26,290 nucleotides of DNA, taken from an uncultured Bacilli bacterium (GTDB lineage: Bacteria > Bacillota_I > Bacilli_A > RF39 > UBA660). The position numbers and the translations under genes were made by a program. This document shows, piece after piece, positions 8,330 to 15,944 of this stretch (the first letter of the stretch is position 1; every line of letters starts with the position of its first letter). The notes beneath the pieces were generated by a model. The model did not search any database. It was not told where the DNA came from and saw only the letters and a list, made by a program, of their open reading frames with translations. Location of the stretch: the NCBI GenBank assembly GCA_949025205.1, contig CARMXJ010000018.1:1-26290 (forward strand), in the 5' to 3' direction.

Positions 8330-8938
8330 ATGAAGGATAAAATTAAAACAGTTGCTTTTGATTTAGGAAATGTGTTAGCAACAAGAGATTATTCTAAATT
8401 AAATGAACAAGAATTGGCATTGTTAAAAGCATATTTAAATCGTTTTGATCAAAAGAGAGTCCTATTAGAAGCTAAAAAAGTGGGGATTAATAACCCAGAT
8501 ATTTTTTTAGAAGAAGCAAAAAAACAAATGCATATTATTTATCCTAAAATTCATGTAATGCATGAGGAAGGAATCAAAGCTGTTCAAAATGTTAAAAATA
8601 AAGGTTTGACTCCTTCCATATGGACTAATAATATTTGGGAAATCAATAATTGGTTTTCTATAATTGGATTATATGATTTAATTTCGCCAGAATATATTTG
8701 TAATTCTATAGCAATGGGAAATGGAAGTTATGATAAGCCTCATCTACAATTTTTTAAATTGGCTTTGCAACAAATAAAATGTAATCCCCAAGAAGTATTG
8801 TTTATTGATGATTCTAAAAAAAATGTAGATGCTGGTTTAGCGAGTGGTATTCCATCTATTCAATATGATTTGAACTTCAAAGAGAATCTTAGTGATGTTT
8901 TGGATGAAGCGATAGAAAGGTATAATCATAGAAGATGA
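8330..8938 (+). CDS. HAD-superfamily hydrolase (YihX-like)
   Basis: A 202-residue phosphatase-type protein. Motif I is FDLGNVLA (about 10-17): the nucleophile Asp11 is present, but the second Asp of DxD is Gly, as in the FDLGNV/FDLGGV branch that includes active sugar-phosphate phosphatases. Motif II is the Thr in IWTNN (about residue 99), motif III the Lys in YDKPHLQFF (about 137) and motif IV LFIDDSKKNV (about 161-170). A helical cap of about 75 residues sits between motifs I and II. Expected to hydrolyse a small phosphorylated metabolite in the cytoplasm. Its stop overlaps the start of the next gene (ATGA), so the two are translated together and probably act in one pathway. Substrate unknown. 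Confidence 0.85.
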   Translation: MKDKIKTVAFDLGNVLATRDYSKLNEQELALLKAYLNRFDQKRVLLEAKKVGINNPDIFLEEAKKQMHIIYPKIHVMHEEGIKAVQNVKNKGLTPSIWTNNIWEINNWFSIIGLYDLISPEYICNSIAMGNGSYDKPHLQFFKLALQQIKCNPQEVLFIDDSKKNVDAGLASGIPSIQYDLNFKENLSDVLDEAIERYNHRR

Positions 8939-10056
8939 AAAAAATGGAAGAATATATTCAAAGTCAATTCTGGTGTTGTTTTAAAAATAATAATCGTTCT
9001 TTATTTGATAGAACTTTATGGATTAAAGGAGCTGTGGAGTTTAAGCACAAAGATGTACATAATTTGGTTACAGAAGATGTTACCATTTATTACAAAGATA
9101 ATGTTCGCCAATTACGAGGTTTTAATGGGAATCAGAAACCACTAGAGGATCAAACACTTTCTCATTTATGCTCTCAAAATCTATATTTTTATATCCAAGA
9201 ATATTATCAAATTAAAGGAAAAATGGAAATATTGAAAAAAGAATTGCTTTATGTAATAAAAAATGATAATTATCCTTTTTTTAAAAAGTATTTTAAAAAA
9301 ATTATTAAAAATCACTGTATTATCAATTCATATGAATATTTAATTAGCTCTCTAGGGCAAGAATTATATAATAGTTTAAACGAAAAGGAACTAAAATTTT
9401 ATAATGAATGGAAAAATCATGGTCAAATTGATGTTTCAGAAATTTATTTGGAATCTTTTACTTATATAGCTTCTAAATATTCTATTTTGGATGATCTTGA
9501 TCATTTTAAAATGTATGTTCATGTTAATGAAATATTAAATCTTTTAAATAATAAGATTACTATAGAAACTCTTTTAAAAAGAATAGAAAAGCGAAAAAAT
9601 GGTTTTGTTTTGTTAAATTTGCATGATAAAAAATACACAAATAAAGTAGTTGTACATACTGATGCGGTAAATATAATAAAAAATCATTTAGAGAAATTGG
9701 AGAATTCTTCCCTTCAATTCTATAATGAAAATCATGAAATTAAAGGGAAATCTACTTTTCCTAGTTCGATGGTTATAAGTGGACCCTGTGTTGTTCTTAA
9801 AAATAATTTTGAAGAAGCAAGTGATTTTTTTAATAAAATTGTAGTTTGCCCAGTAACAACTGCTGCAGATGTATGTAAATACTTAGATGCAAAAGCATTA
9901 GTTGTAGACCATGGAGGTATTTTAAGCCATGCGGCAATTTTTTCAAGAGAATTTGGTAAACCTTGTTTAATGGGATGTGATGTAGCTACAAAAGTATTTC
10001 AAACAGGAGATATTTTGGAAATTGATTTTAAAAAAGAAGTAGTTTATAAAAAGTAA
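8935..10056 (+). CDS. Orphan PEP-utiliser phosphohistidine-domain protein
   Basis: A 373-residue protein. Residues about 280-373 are a swivelling phosphohistidine domain of the PEP synthase / PPDK / rifampin phosphotransferase family: SGPCVVL, then DHGGILSHAAIFSREFGKP with the phospho-acceptor His332, and a closing GDILEIDF. The GILSH variant occurs in rifampin phosphotransferase-like members. Residues 1-250 are mostly helical and Lys/Asn-rich and may correspond to the substrate-binding domain of those enzymes. There is no ATP-grasp domain to charge the histidine and no PEP-binding barrel. It would therefore need a separate phosphodonor protein, or the domain has been reused. It starts at the ATGA overlap with the HAD gene; ATG 8944 is an alternative. 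A terminator follows. The domain call is firm, the function is not. Confidence 0.8.
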   Translation: MKKMEEYIQSQFWCCFKNNNRSLFDRTLWIKGAVEFKHKDVHNLVTEDVTIYYKDNVRQLRGFNGNQKPLEDQTLSHLCSQNLYFYIQEYYQIKGKMEILKKELLYVIKNDNYPFFKKYFKKIIKNHCIINSYEYLISSLGQELYNSLNEKELKFYNEWKNHGQIDVSEIYLESFTYIASKYSILDDLDHFKMYVHVNEILNLLNNKITIETLLKRIEKRKNGFVLLNLHDKKYTNKVVVHTDAVNIIKNHLEKLENSSLQFYNENHEIKGKSTFPSSMVISGPCVVLKNNFEEASDFFNKIVVCPVTTAADVCKYLDAKALVVDHGGILSHAAIFSREFGKPCLMGCDVATKVFQTGDILEIDFKKEVVYKK

Positions 10057-10083
10057 CAGTAAAATTAAATACTGTTATTTTTT
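10054..10083 (+). terminator. Intrinsic terminator of the HAD/phosphohistidine operon
   Basis: TAACAGTA (10054-10061, including the stop) pairs perfectly with TACTGTTA (10070-10077); an 8-nt loop separates them and six T follow. Confidence 0.8.
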
Positions 10084-10115
10084 ATATTCTTTTGATGTTT
10101 GTTTTTATCTAGTAC

Positions 10116-10142
10116 TTGACAATACATAATAGTTAGTGTAAT
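10116..10142 (+). promoter_or_regulatory. padR promoter with overlapping dyad (likely autoregulatory operator)
   Basis: TTGACA (10116-10121) and TGTAAT (10137-10142) with a short 15-nt spacer. The spacer and -10 carry the dyad TACA-N10-TGTA (10123-10140), similar in design to PadR operators, which often sit on their own promoter. Autoregulation is inferred. Confidence 0.5.
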
Positions 10143-10164
10143 CTATAGCCAAGAGGTGATAATT

Positions 10165-10485
10165 ATCAATACGCAATTTAAAAAAGGTGTTTTAGAATTA
10201 TTAGTGCTCTTAATTGTAGAAAAAAAAGATAAATACGGTTATGAACTGGTTGAAGCTGTTAGTAAAATAGTAGACGTAAATGAGGGAACTATTTATCCAA
10301 TATTAAAAAGGCTTACGAATGAAGGTTACTTTGAAACGTATTTAGAAGAATCAAGAGAAGGCCCAACAAGAAAATATTATCATATTACAGCATTAGGAAA
10401 GAAATATTGCAAAGAACAAAAAAAAGAGTGGGAAAAATTTGCAAATAGTGTAAATGAATTTATTAAAGGGAGTGAAAGTAAATGA
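10165..10485 (+). CDS. PadR-family transcriptional regulator, probable ATC start
   Basis: Winged-helix repressor of about 107 residues (NTQFKKGVLELLVLLIVEKK, KYGYELVEAV, EGTIYPILKRLTNEGYFET, GPTRKYYHITALGK), the compact PadR-s2 type that dimerises through a C-terminal helix. Start choice: the frame can open at GTG 10156, but that GTG lies inside GAGGTGAT (10153-10160), a near-perfect SD. The codons that SD would serve are ATT 10162 and ATC 10165; ATC gives MNTQFKKGVLELLVLL, the usual PadR N-terminus. No ATG occurs in frame there. The stop overlaps the ATG of the next gene (ATGA), the standard PadR-HAAS arrangement, so the regulator probably controls both genes. The signal sensed is unknown. 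Confidence 0.9.
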   Translation: MNTQFKKGVLELLVLLIVEKKDKYGYELVEAVSKIVDVNEGTIYPILKRLTNEGYFETYLEESREGPTRKYYHITALGKKYCKEQKKEWEKFANSVNEFIKGSESK

Positions 10486-11990
10486 ATAAAGAAGAATTTT
10501 TAAAAACTTTACGAAAAAAGTTATCGATTTTAGAAGAAAGTGAAATAGATGACATTATAAATGAGTATGAAGGATATATCGAAGAAAAAATAGCAAAAGG
10601 TTCAACGGAAGAAGAAGCCGTTTCTTCCATGGGAGATGTTTCTGAACTCGCAAGAGATTTATTAAGTGCTTATAAAATAAGAGAACCAGAAGAGAAATCG
10701 AAAGATGCATTTAACCATTTTGCAGACAATTGCATTCATGTATTCGAACGCATTATTGATATGTTTTCTCATAAAAGTTTAAATGAAATTTTAAGATTTG
10801 TGATTGAAATTCTTGTTATCTTTTTAATCATTGCTATCTGTAAAATTCCATTTGAAATTATAGAAAGCTTTGGAAGAAATGCTCTATATTCCATTGGTGG
10901 AGGTTTTTTTAAAGTTTTAGCAAACGTTTGGAGTTGTATTTTAGAATTTGTTTATTTGATTTTTGCTATATTGCTTTTTGTTAAAATTTTTCAAAGTCGT
11001 TATTTAGATAATGCTGAAAATACGAGAAGTTTTTCTTTTCGAGAAACTAAACGTGAAGACGTTTTTGAAGAGAAAAAGGAGAAGAAAGCAAAAGAAGTTA
11101 AGGATTCATATGCACAAGAAGATAAAAAAGAGAACAAAAGAAGAGAGCGGGAACATGAACGTTTAGGGATTATTGATACATTTGTAGATTTATGTATGTT
11201 ATTTATTAAAATGATTGCTTTCTTTATTTTAATTGGCGTTATCTTCTATATTGTTGGAATGTCTATTACCGTTGGTTTTTCTATTTATTTGCTTTTTAAA
11301 GGTGTATTTTACTTTGGAATTTATCTGATTTTGCTTTCTTTAGCTATTTTAGGAATTGTGGCTTTTATTTACCTTTATAATTTTATTTTCAATCATAAAA
11401 ATAGAATTGGTGTGTTATTAATCATTTCCTTAGTAAGTTTTGTTGTTCTTGGATTAGGTGTGGGAGTATGTGCTATTGAATTTGCTAGTACGACTATTGT
11501 GTATAACGAAAAAAGTGACAAAAATGCAGTAGTAGATTACACATATGAAATGGAAGATAATTTGGTACTTGCAAGAGCTCTAGAAGGAGAAAATATTAAT
11601 ATCGATGATGCGTTAGGAGAGAAAATTAAATTAGAATATAAGTATAACGATTCATATTATCAAATTAAAGCAGAACCTTATACAAGTAAGATATATGGAT
11701 ACAAAATTATGCATTATGGTTATCATATTCGGGAATTTACTTATTCTAAAAAGATTTTTGATTCCTTTTTGCAAGATTTAAAAAATAAAACCATTTATAT
11801 ATTTGATGATAATGTAGAAGTGACTCTTACGATGTCTCAAAAAACGTATAATAAATTAATGGAGAATGAAAAAAATTATAACAAAATTGTTTATCACGAA
11901 GAAGATTTAGAAGATATTTGTGAAGATTATTATGATAGAGGAATCGCTATACCGGAGTATTGCCAACCGTTTCATTTCAACCATATGTAA
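10482..11990 (+). CDS. HAAS-domain (DUF1700) membrane protein
   Basis: A 502-residue partner of the PadR regulator. N-terminal HAAS/DUF1700 domain (1-65): MNKEEFLKTLRKKL, EIDDIINEYEGYIEEKIAKG, EEAVSSMGDVSELARDLL. Then about six TM helices: around 103-125, 140-165 and four between about 235 and 330. A highly charged cytoplasmic Lys/Glu linker (about 187-225) divides the two groups. The last 165 residues follow the final TM and should lie outside; they are beta- and Tyr-rich with an acidic end (EEDLEDICEDYYDRG). HAAS proteins are thought to link membrane state to PadR control; the external part may be a sensor. Translation is coupled to padR by the ATGA overlap. Length is well above the usual 180-220 residues of simple DUF1700 proteins. 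Biochemical role unknown. Confidence 0.82.
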   Translation: MNKEEFLKTLRKKLSILEESEIDDIINEYEGYIEEKIAKGSTEEEAVSSMGDVSELARDLLSAYKIREPEEKSKDAFNHFADNCIHVFERIIDMFSHKSLNEILRFVIEILVIFLIIAICKIPFEIIESFGRNALYSIGGGFFKVLANVWSCILEFVYLIFAILLFVKIFQSRYLDNAENTRSFSFRETKREDVFEEKKEKKAKEVKDSYAQEDKKENKRREREHERLGIIDTFVDLCMLFIKMIAFFILIGVIFYIVGMSITVGFSIYLLFKGVFYFGIYLILLSLAILGIVAFIYLYNFIFNHKNRIGVLLIISLVSFVVLGLGVGVCAIEFASTTIVYNEKSDKNAVVDYTYEMEDNLVLARALEGENINIDDALGEKIKLEYKYNDSYYQIKAEPYTSKIYGYKIMHYGYHIREFTYSKKIFDSFLQDLKNKTIYIFDDNVEVTLTMSQKTYNKLMENEKNYNKIVYHEEDLEDICEDYYDRGIAIPEYCQPFHFNHM

Positions 11991-12003
11991 ATAAATTTTA
12001 GAA

Positions 12004-12033
12004 AGAAGGATATTTTTTGTATCTTCTTTTTTT
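12004..12033 (+). terminator. Terminator of padR-HAAS operon
   Basis: AGAAGGATA (12004-12012) pairs with TATCTTCT (12020-12027) with one bulged G, followed by a T run to 12033. Confidence 0.7.
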
Positions 12034-12062
12034 ATTGTGATAAAATAAAAGTGGAGGATGCT

Positions 12063-12995
12063 ATGAATACAGAGAAGATAAGTATGATAGAACGCTATGG
12101 CGAAAATTTTACCCAAAAAGAATTTATTACAGACCCCGCTATAGCAAGAGATGAAGAGATAAAACAATGTATTTTAATACTTTTAACTCCTGAAAAAAGT
12201 GCATTATTGGTTGGTAAACCTGGTATAGGTAAAACAGCAATTGTAGAAGGACTTGCTTATCGTATTCAAAGAGGGTTGGTTCCGGATGCTTTAAAGGGAT
12301 GGGAACTTATTAAAATCAATATTACCAGTTTACTTGGTTCTTCTGTAAGTGAAGGGCAAGTCGAAAACCGAATTGATTTGTTAGTGAAGGAACTTGATGC
12401 ACGTGATAAAACGATACTCTTTATTGATGAAACCCATGTTTTGGTTAACAAAAATACAGCGCAAAATGGAGGAATTGATTTTGCCAACATGTTAAAATCT
12501 GGACTTGACCGTGGAGCGATAAAAATGGTTGGTGCAACAACTACAGAAGAATATGAACAATATATTTTAAGAGACCGTGCTTTCTTACGGAGATTTCAAA
12601 AAGTGGATGTTTTGGAAAGTGACCAACCTACAACGGTTAAGATATTAATGGGTACTTATCCAAAATTAGAACGTCAAATCGGTGTTAAATTGAATTATAC
12701 AGATTTTATTAAAGAAAAGATTATGACTTTTATTGTTTCGATGACAGATGAATATAAACGTATTTACGAAGTAGCTGCAAGATATCCCGATATTTGTTTG
12801 ACAATACTTGCTAATGCATTTAGTTATGCTTTATTTGATAATGAAAAAGAAGTAAAAATAAAACATATTTACAAAGCCATTTGCAATGCACGAAATGTAT
12901 ATGAAGATGTAAAAGTAAAAGAAATCGAGCGATTTAAAGAAGTATTTGCTGATTTAATTAAAGAAGAAAATGTAGATTTAGAAGATAAAGGATAG
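12063..12995 (+). CDS. Single-module ClpA/ClpB D1-like AAA+ ATPase
   Basis: A 310-residue ATPase matching only the first AAA+ module of ClpA/ClpB/ClpC: FITDPAIARDEEIKQ before the P-loop, Walker A GKPGIGKT (51-58), Walker B LFIDETH (D122, E123), sensor 1 GATTTEEYEQYI, arginine-finger region RDRAFLRRFQ and a C-terminal alpha-helical lid. It lacks the Clp N-domain, the middle coiled-coil domain, the second module and any ClpP-binding loop, so it is unlikely to be a standard protease unfoldase; it could remodel a specific partner. ATG 12063 is preceded by TGGAGG (12052-12057); an in-frame GTG at 12051 is part of that SD. The DAPDH-like gene starts 16 nt after its stop, so they form a likely operon. 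Partner unknown. Confidence 0.85.
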   Translation: MNTEKISMIERYGENFTQKEFITDPAIARDEEIKQCILILLTPEKSALLVGKPGIGKTAIVEGLAYRIQRGLVPDALKGWELIKINITSLLGSSVSEGQVENRIDLLVKELDARDKTILFIDETHVLVNKNTAQNGGIDFANMLKSGLDRGAIKMVGATTTEEYEQYILRDRAFLRRFQKVDVLESDQPTTVKILMGTYPKLERQIGVKLNYTDFIKEKIMTFIVSMTDEYKRIYEVAARYPDICLTILANAFSYALFDNEKEVKIKHIYKAICNARNVYEDVKVKEIERFKEVFADLIKEENVDLEDKG

Positions 12996-13010
12996 AAAGG
13001 GAAAAGATAT

Positions 13011-14093
13011 ATGGAAAGAAAAATTAGAGTAGCCCAAATTGGGTGCGGAAAGATGAGTAAATACACGATGCGTTATGTGTATGAAAAAGGAGCAGAAATT
13101 GTACTTGCTTTTGATAATGATGCAGAAAAATTTGGGCGTGATATCGGAAGCATTATGGAAGTTCCTAATCAAAATATTGTGGTGGAGGATATTAAAAATC
13201 TAGAAGCCCGTTTGAAAGAAGTAAAACCTGATATTGCGATTGTAACTACTATGAGTTTATTAAATGATTTGGAAAGTGTCCTACGTATTTGTGCAAATTC
13301 TCGTGTAAATGCGATTACGACATGTGAAGAAGCATTCTTTGCAAGTAATTCCAATCCGAAATTGTTTCATGAACTTGATAGTTTGGCAAAAGCAGGAGGA
13401 GTAACCATTACAGGGTGTGGATACCAAGATATTTTCTGGGGAGGTTTAATAAGTGGTTTGGCTAGCTCTACCCATAAAATTACAAAAATAAAAGGAAGTA
13501 GTTCTTACAATGTAGAAGATTATGGAATTGCTCTTGCACGTGCGCATGGTGCAGGACTTACTTTAGAAGAATTTGAACGAGATGTTGCTAGTTTAGACAA
13601 TATGACTACAGAAGCAAGACAAGAGTTAATTAATAAACGTGAATTTGCCCCAAGTTATATGTGGAATGTTGCGGGATGGCTTGCTGATAAGTTAGGACTT
13701 CACATTACTTCTATAAACCAAAAGTGTGTACCAAAAACATATAGTGAAGATATTTATTCCACTACCCTTGATATGACAGTTAAAGCTGGTGATGCAACAG
13801 GAATGAGTGCGGTTGTAACAGCAGAAACAGAAGAAGGCATTACAATTGAAGCAGAATGCATCGGAAAAGTGTATAGTGAAAGTGAATTTGATGTTAACGA
13901 ATGGACAATTGAAGGAGAGCCCAATACAACTATGATTATCAACAAACCGTGTACGGTTGAATTAACTTGTGCAGATATCGTAAATCGTATTCCAGATGTT
14001 ATTAATGCACGAAGTGGGTTTGTTTCAACTAGTGAGATGCCAGAGTTAATGTATAGAATTAAACCTTTAAACGAATACATAGAAAAAGAATAG
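13011..14093 (+). CDS. 2,4-diaminopentanoate dehydrogenase-like oxidoreductase
   Basis: A 360-residue NAD(P)-dependent enzyme of the dihydrodipicolinate-reductase-like group that includes 2,4-diaminopentanoate dehydrogenase (Ord) of clostridial ornithine fermentation. Rossmann N-terminus IRVAQIGCGKMSKYTMRYV (last Gly of the usual GxGxxG replaced), then VLAFDNDAEKFGRDIG, ITTCEEAFF and TGCGYQDIFWGGL, the substrate-side segment typical of this family; a mixed alpha/beta C-terminal domain follows. It would oxidatively deaminate an amine in the cytoplasm. None of the other ornithine-degradation genes (aminomutase OraSE, thiolase-like OrtAB) is in view, so the substrate may differ. SD AAAGGG lies just before the ATG; it is probably cotranscribed with the AAA+ gene. 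Confidence 0.75.
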   Translation: MERKIRVAQIGCGKMSKYTMRYVYEKGAEIVLAFDNDAEKFGRDIGSIMEVPNQNIVVEDIKNLEARLKEVKPDIAIVTTMSLLNDLESVLRICANSRVNAITTCEEAFFASNSNPKLFHELDSLAKAGGVTITGCGYQDIFWGGLISGLASSTHKITKIKGSSSYNVEDYGIALARAHGAGLTLEEFERDVASLDNMTTEARQELINKREFAPSYMWNVAGWLADKLGLHITSINQKCVPKTYSEDIYSTTLDMTVKAGDATGMSAVVTAETEEGITIEAECIGKVYSESEFDVNEWTIEGEPNTTMIINKPCTVELTCADIVNRIPDVINARSGFVSTSEMPELMYRIKPLNEYIEKE

Positions 14094-14110
14094 TTTTGGC
14101 TATTCTTTTT
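14083..14110. terminator. Bidirectional terminator between DAPDH-like gene and minus-strand small gene
   Basis: A perfect 11-bp stem (14083-14093 with 14100-14110) with a 6-nt loop. It ends in a T run on both strands and lies at a convergent junction. Confidence 0.85.
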
Positions 14111-14315
14111 ATCTTTTGTTTATTACGTATCGGAATATCATAATGGCAATAAAAGCTGTAATTGCAATTCCAAATAGAATAATTATTTCATCGCTCATAA
14201 AACGATTTAAAAACTTATGAATGCCTGATAGCATATCTACAAATAAATCTTTTGTATCGGTGAAAAAATCAACTAGCTCCCGAATAATGGTTTCAAAAAA
14301 GTTTAAGGTTAACAT
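14109..14315 (-). CDS. Small single-pass membrane protein
   Basis: Not recognised. The 68-residue protein has an amphipathic N-terminal half (LNFFETIIRELVDFFTDTKD and LFVDMLSGIHKFLNRF) and a C-terminal TM helix (EIIILFGIAITAFIAIMIFR) ending in a positive tail, so the N-terminus may lie along the membrane. ATG 14315 is preferred: an SD-like AGGATGTGAT lies about 5 nt upstream and a strong promoter sits at 14336-14364; the upstream GTG 14324 lies within the SD. A bidirectional terminator follows. The gene is therefore fully equipped for expression despite its size. It could be a small holin-like, toxin-like or membrane-complex subunit; nothing in the sequence decides between them. Confidence 0.7.
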   Translation of the reverse strand: MLTLNFFETIIRELVDFFTDTKDLFVDMLSGIHKFLNRFMSDEIIILFGIAITAFIAIMIFRYVINKR

Positions 14316-14335
14316 TCTTATCACATCCTACACCC

Positions 14336-14364
14336 ATTATAATATAGGCTTGCATTTTTTTCAA
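14336..14364 (-). promoter_or_regulatory. Promoter of the small membrane protein gene
   Basis: On the minus strand TTGAAA (plus 14359-14364), 17-nt spacer, TATAAT (plus 14336-14341). It overlaps the opposing tRNA-His promoter. Confidence 0.75.
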
Positions 14365-14378
14365 ATCTTTGTTATTCT
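14350..14378 (+). promoter_or_regulatory. Probable promoter of tRNA-His
   Basis: TTGCAT (14350-14355), 17-nt spacer, TATTCT (14373-14378), ending 12 nt before the tRNA. Its -35 lies inside the opposing promoter's spacer. Confidence 0.5.
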
Positions 14379-14390
14379 AATACTGTTCAT

Positions 14391-14467
14391 GGCGGAATTG
14401 GTGAAGTGGTTAACACGCCGGATTGTGGCTCCGGTATGCGTGGGTTCGATCCCCACATTTCGCCCCA
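14391..14467 (+). tRNA. tRNA-His (GTG)
   Basis: Anticodon stem CCGGA/TCCGG with loop TTGTGGC, anticodon GTG. Acceptor GCGGAAT (14392-14398) pairs with ATTTCGC (14457-14463). The histidine-specific extra G(-1) is encoded at 14391 opposite C73 (14464), and CCA is encoded (14465-14467). Confidence 0.96.
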
Positions 14468-14502
14468 TTGTGAAATCTGCTCGAACTTTTCGAGTTAAGA
14501 TA

Positions 14503-14534
14503 AAAAACTAATCTAAAAATGGATTAGTTTTTTT
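14503..14534 (+). terminator. Terminator after tRNA-His
   Basis: An 11-bp stem (14503-14513 with 14522-14532) with a long T run. A smaller hairpin CTCGAA/TTCGAG (14480-14494) precedes it. Confidence 0.85.
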
Positions 14535-14540
14535 CGTTAG

Positions 14541-14601
14541 ACAACAAAATAAAACTCACACAAGGGTGTGAGTAATTCTCTCAATGGAGTTGTTAAACAA
14601 C
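14541..14601. repeat. Nested hairpins in the gene-poor stretch before the fusion gene
   Basis: A perfect 7-bp hairpin CTCACAC/GTGTGAG (14555-14572) is enclosed by ACAAC (14541-14545), which can pair with GTTGT (14589-14593); GTTGT can also pair with the local ACAAC at 14597-14601. A TATAAT at 14688-14693 downstream suggests the next gene's transcript starts after it. Otherwise 14535-14728 holds nothing I recognise. Confidence 0.4.
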
Positions 14602-14728
14602 AGCTTACAAACTTTGTTCTTTTCTGAAAATATTACATATAAATTTTATTAAATTCAATGGAAGTATGAATTTTTAGATGTTTATTGTATAATTTGAGTA
14701 GTAGAACTATGGGAGGTATAAATTAATA

Positions 14729-15937
14729 ATGAGGATTGGTATAGATATTGATGGTTGTATGAATAATCAACATGATTTTGTTATAAATTATGCTACCAAG
14801 TATATTTGTGAAAAAAAATTACCATATAATGTGCAAAATTTTAAAGATGAAAACACTGAAGAAATATTTAAATGGAATGAAAAAATTGCACATGATTTTT
14901 GGGAAAAATATCGCCAAAATTTAGTAAAAGAAAATATCAGACCATTTTGTGCTGAAGTTATAAATAAATTATATGATGAAGGAAATGAAGTATTTATAAT
15001 TACTGCGAGATATGATGGCGATTTATGGTGGGATTCTAAAAGCAGAAATAATGTAGAAAATATTACAATTAATATTCTTAAAGAACAATGTATAAAATAT
15101 ACAGACATTATATTTTCAAAAGATAAATTAACAACTGTAAAAAAATATGATATTCAAATAATGTTAGAAGATAATTTAAATAACATTGAAAAAATTAGTA
15201 ATTTAATACCAGTGTTCATTATGAATAATACTTATAATACTGCTATCCAAAATAAAAATACTATACGATGCTACAGTTGGTATGATTTTTATAATAAATT
15301 TCATAAGTTTGATTCAAATAATAAAAAGATTTTAATATTTACGAATGGAAATAGTGATAGGTATATAAAGGGGTGTGAATTAGTGGGATTAAATGCAACG
15401 ATAAGTGATTCTATATCTGATTTATCATCTTTTGATGGTCTAATACTTGCTAGTGAAGGAGATTTGAATCCAAAACTCTATGAACAAGTCAATATCAAAA
15501 GTAAGAATATTGAAAAAATTTTTGATGAAAAATGTATGAAGTGTTTAGATTATTTTGTTAAAAATAATAAACCAATTCTAGGAATATGTAAAGGTATGCA
15601 ACTAATTAATGTATATTTCAACGGTACTTTAAAACAAGATATTAGCAATCATGATTTTCCTAAATTAATGCATGCTCATAAAGTTATATGCAATAATATC
15701 TCATCGTTGAGGTGTTATTATGGTAATGAATTTGAAGTTAATTCGCTACATCATCAGTGTATTGATAAAATTGGAACAAATTTTGAAATAATAGCTTTTT
15801 CTGAAGATGGAGTTATTGAGGCAATACAAAAAGAAAATATAATAGCTGTGCAATGGCATCCAGAAAGGTTATTAAATAATGATTTTGATACATTAGAGGG
15901 TAAAAAAGTATTTGAAATATTTAAAGATTTATTTTAA
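14729..15937 (+). CDS. HAD phosphatase fused to class I glutamine amidotransferase-like hydrolase
   Basis: A 402-residue two-domain protein. Residues 1-195: HAD of the 5'(3')-deoxyribonucleotidase type, with GIDIDGC (D5 and D7 as the DxD), IITARYDG as motif II and LEDNLNNIEKI as motif IV. Residues about 205-402: class I glutamine amidotransferase fold of the gamma-glutamyl hydrolase (peptidase C26) group, with GICKGMQL (nucleophile Cys287), VNSLHHQCI, and QWHPER (His377, Glu379). The triad is complete, so the domain should cleave a gamma-glutamyl amide. Gamma-glutamyl-CDP-amidate hydrolase of the Campylobacter capsule phosphoramidate route is one relative of this group. SD GGGAGG lies 12 nt upstream of the ATG, which is rather far; a TATAAT is at 14688-14693. 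The next genes are pseudogenes. Domains are firm, substrate unknown. Confidence 0.85.
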   Translation: MRIGIDIDGCMNNQHDFVINYATKYICEKKLPYNVQNFKDENTEEIFKWNEKIAHDFWEKYRQNLVKENIRPFCAEVINKLYDEGNEVFIITARYDGDLWWDSKSRNNVENITINILKEQCIKYTDIIFSKDKLTTVKKYDIQIMLEDNLNNIEKISNLIPVFIMNNTYNTAIQNKNTIRCYSWYDFYNKFHKFDSNNKKILIFTNGNSDRYIKGCELVGLNATISDSISDLSSFDGLILASEGDLNPKLYEQVNIKSKNIEKIFDEKCMKCLDYFVKNNKPILGICKGMQLINVYFNGTLKQDISNHDFPKLMHAHKVICNNISSLRCYYGNEFEVNSLHHQCIDKIGTNFEIIAFSEDGVIEAIQKENIIAVQWHPERLLNNDFDTLEGKKVFEIFKDLF

Positions 15938-15944
15938 ATCGATT

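Noticed and set aside
10156..10158. GTG 10156 as the PadR start
   Set aside because: It is part of the SD itself and has no SD of its own upstream.
14541..14601. T-box or riboswitch leader for the HAD-amidotransferase fusion
   Set aside because: The likely -10 (14688-14693) lies downstream of these hairpins, and no T-box or known riboswitch core is seen.
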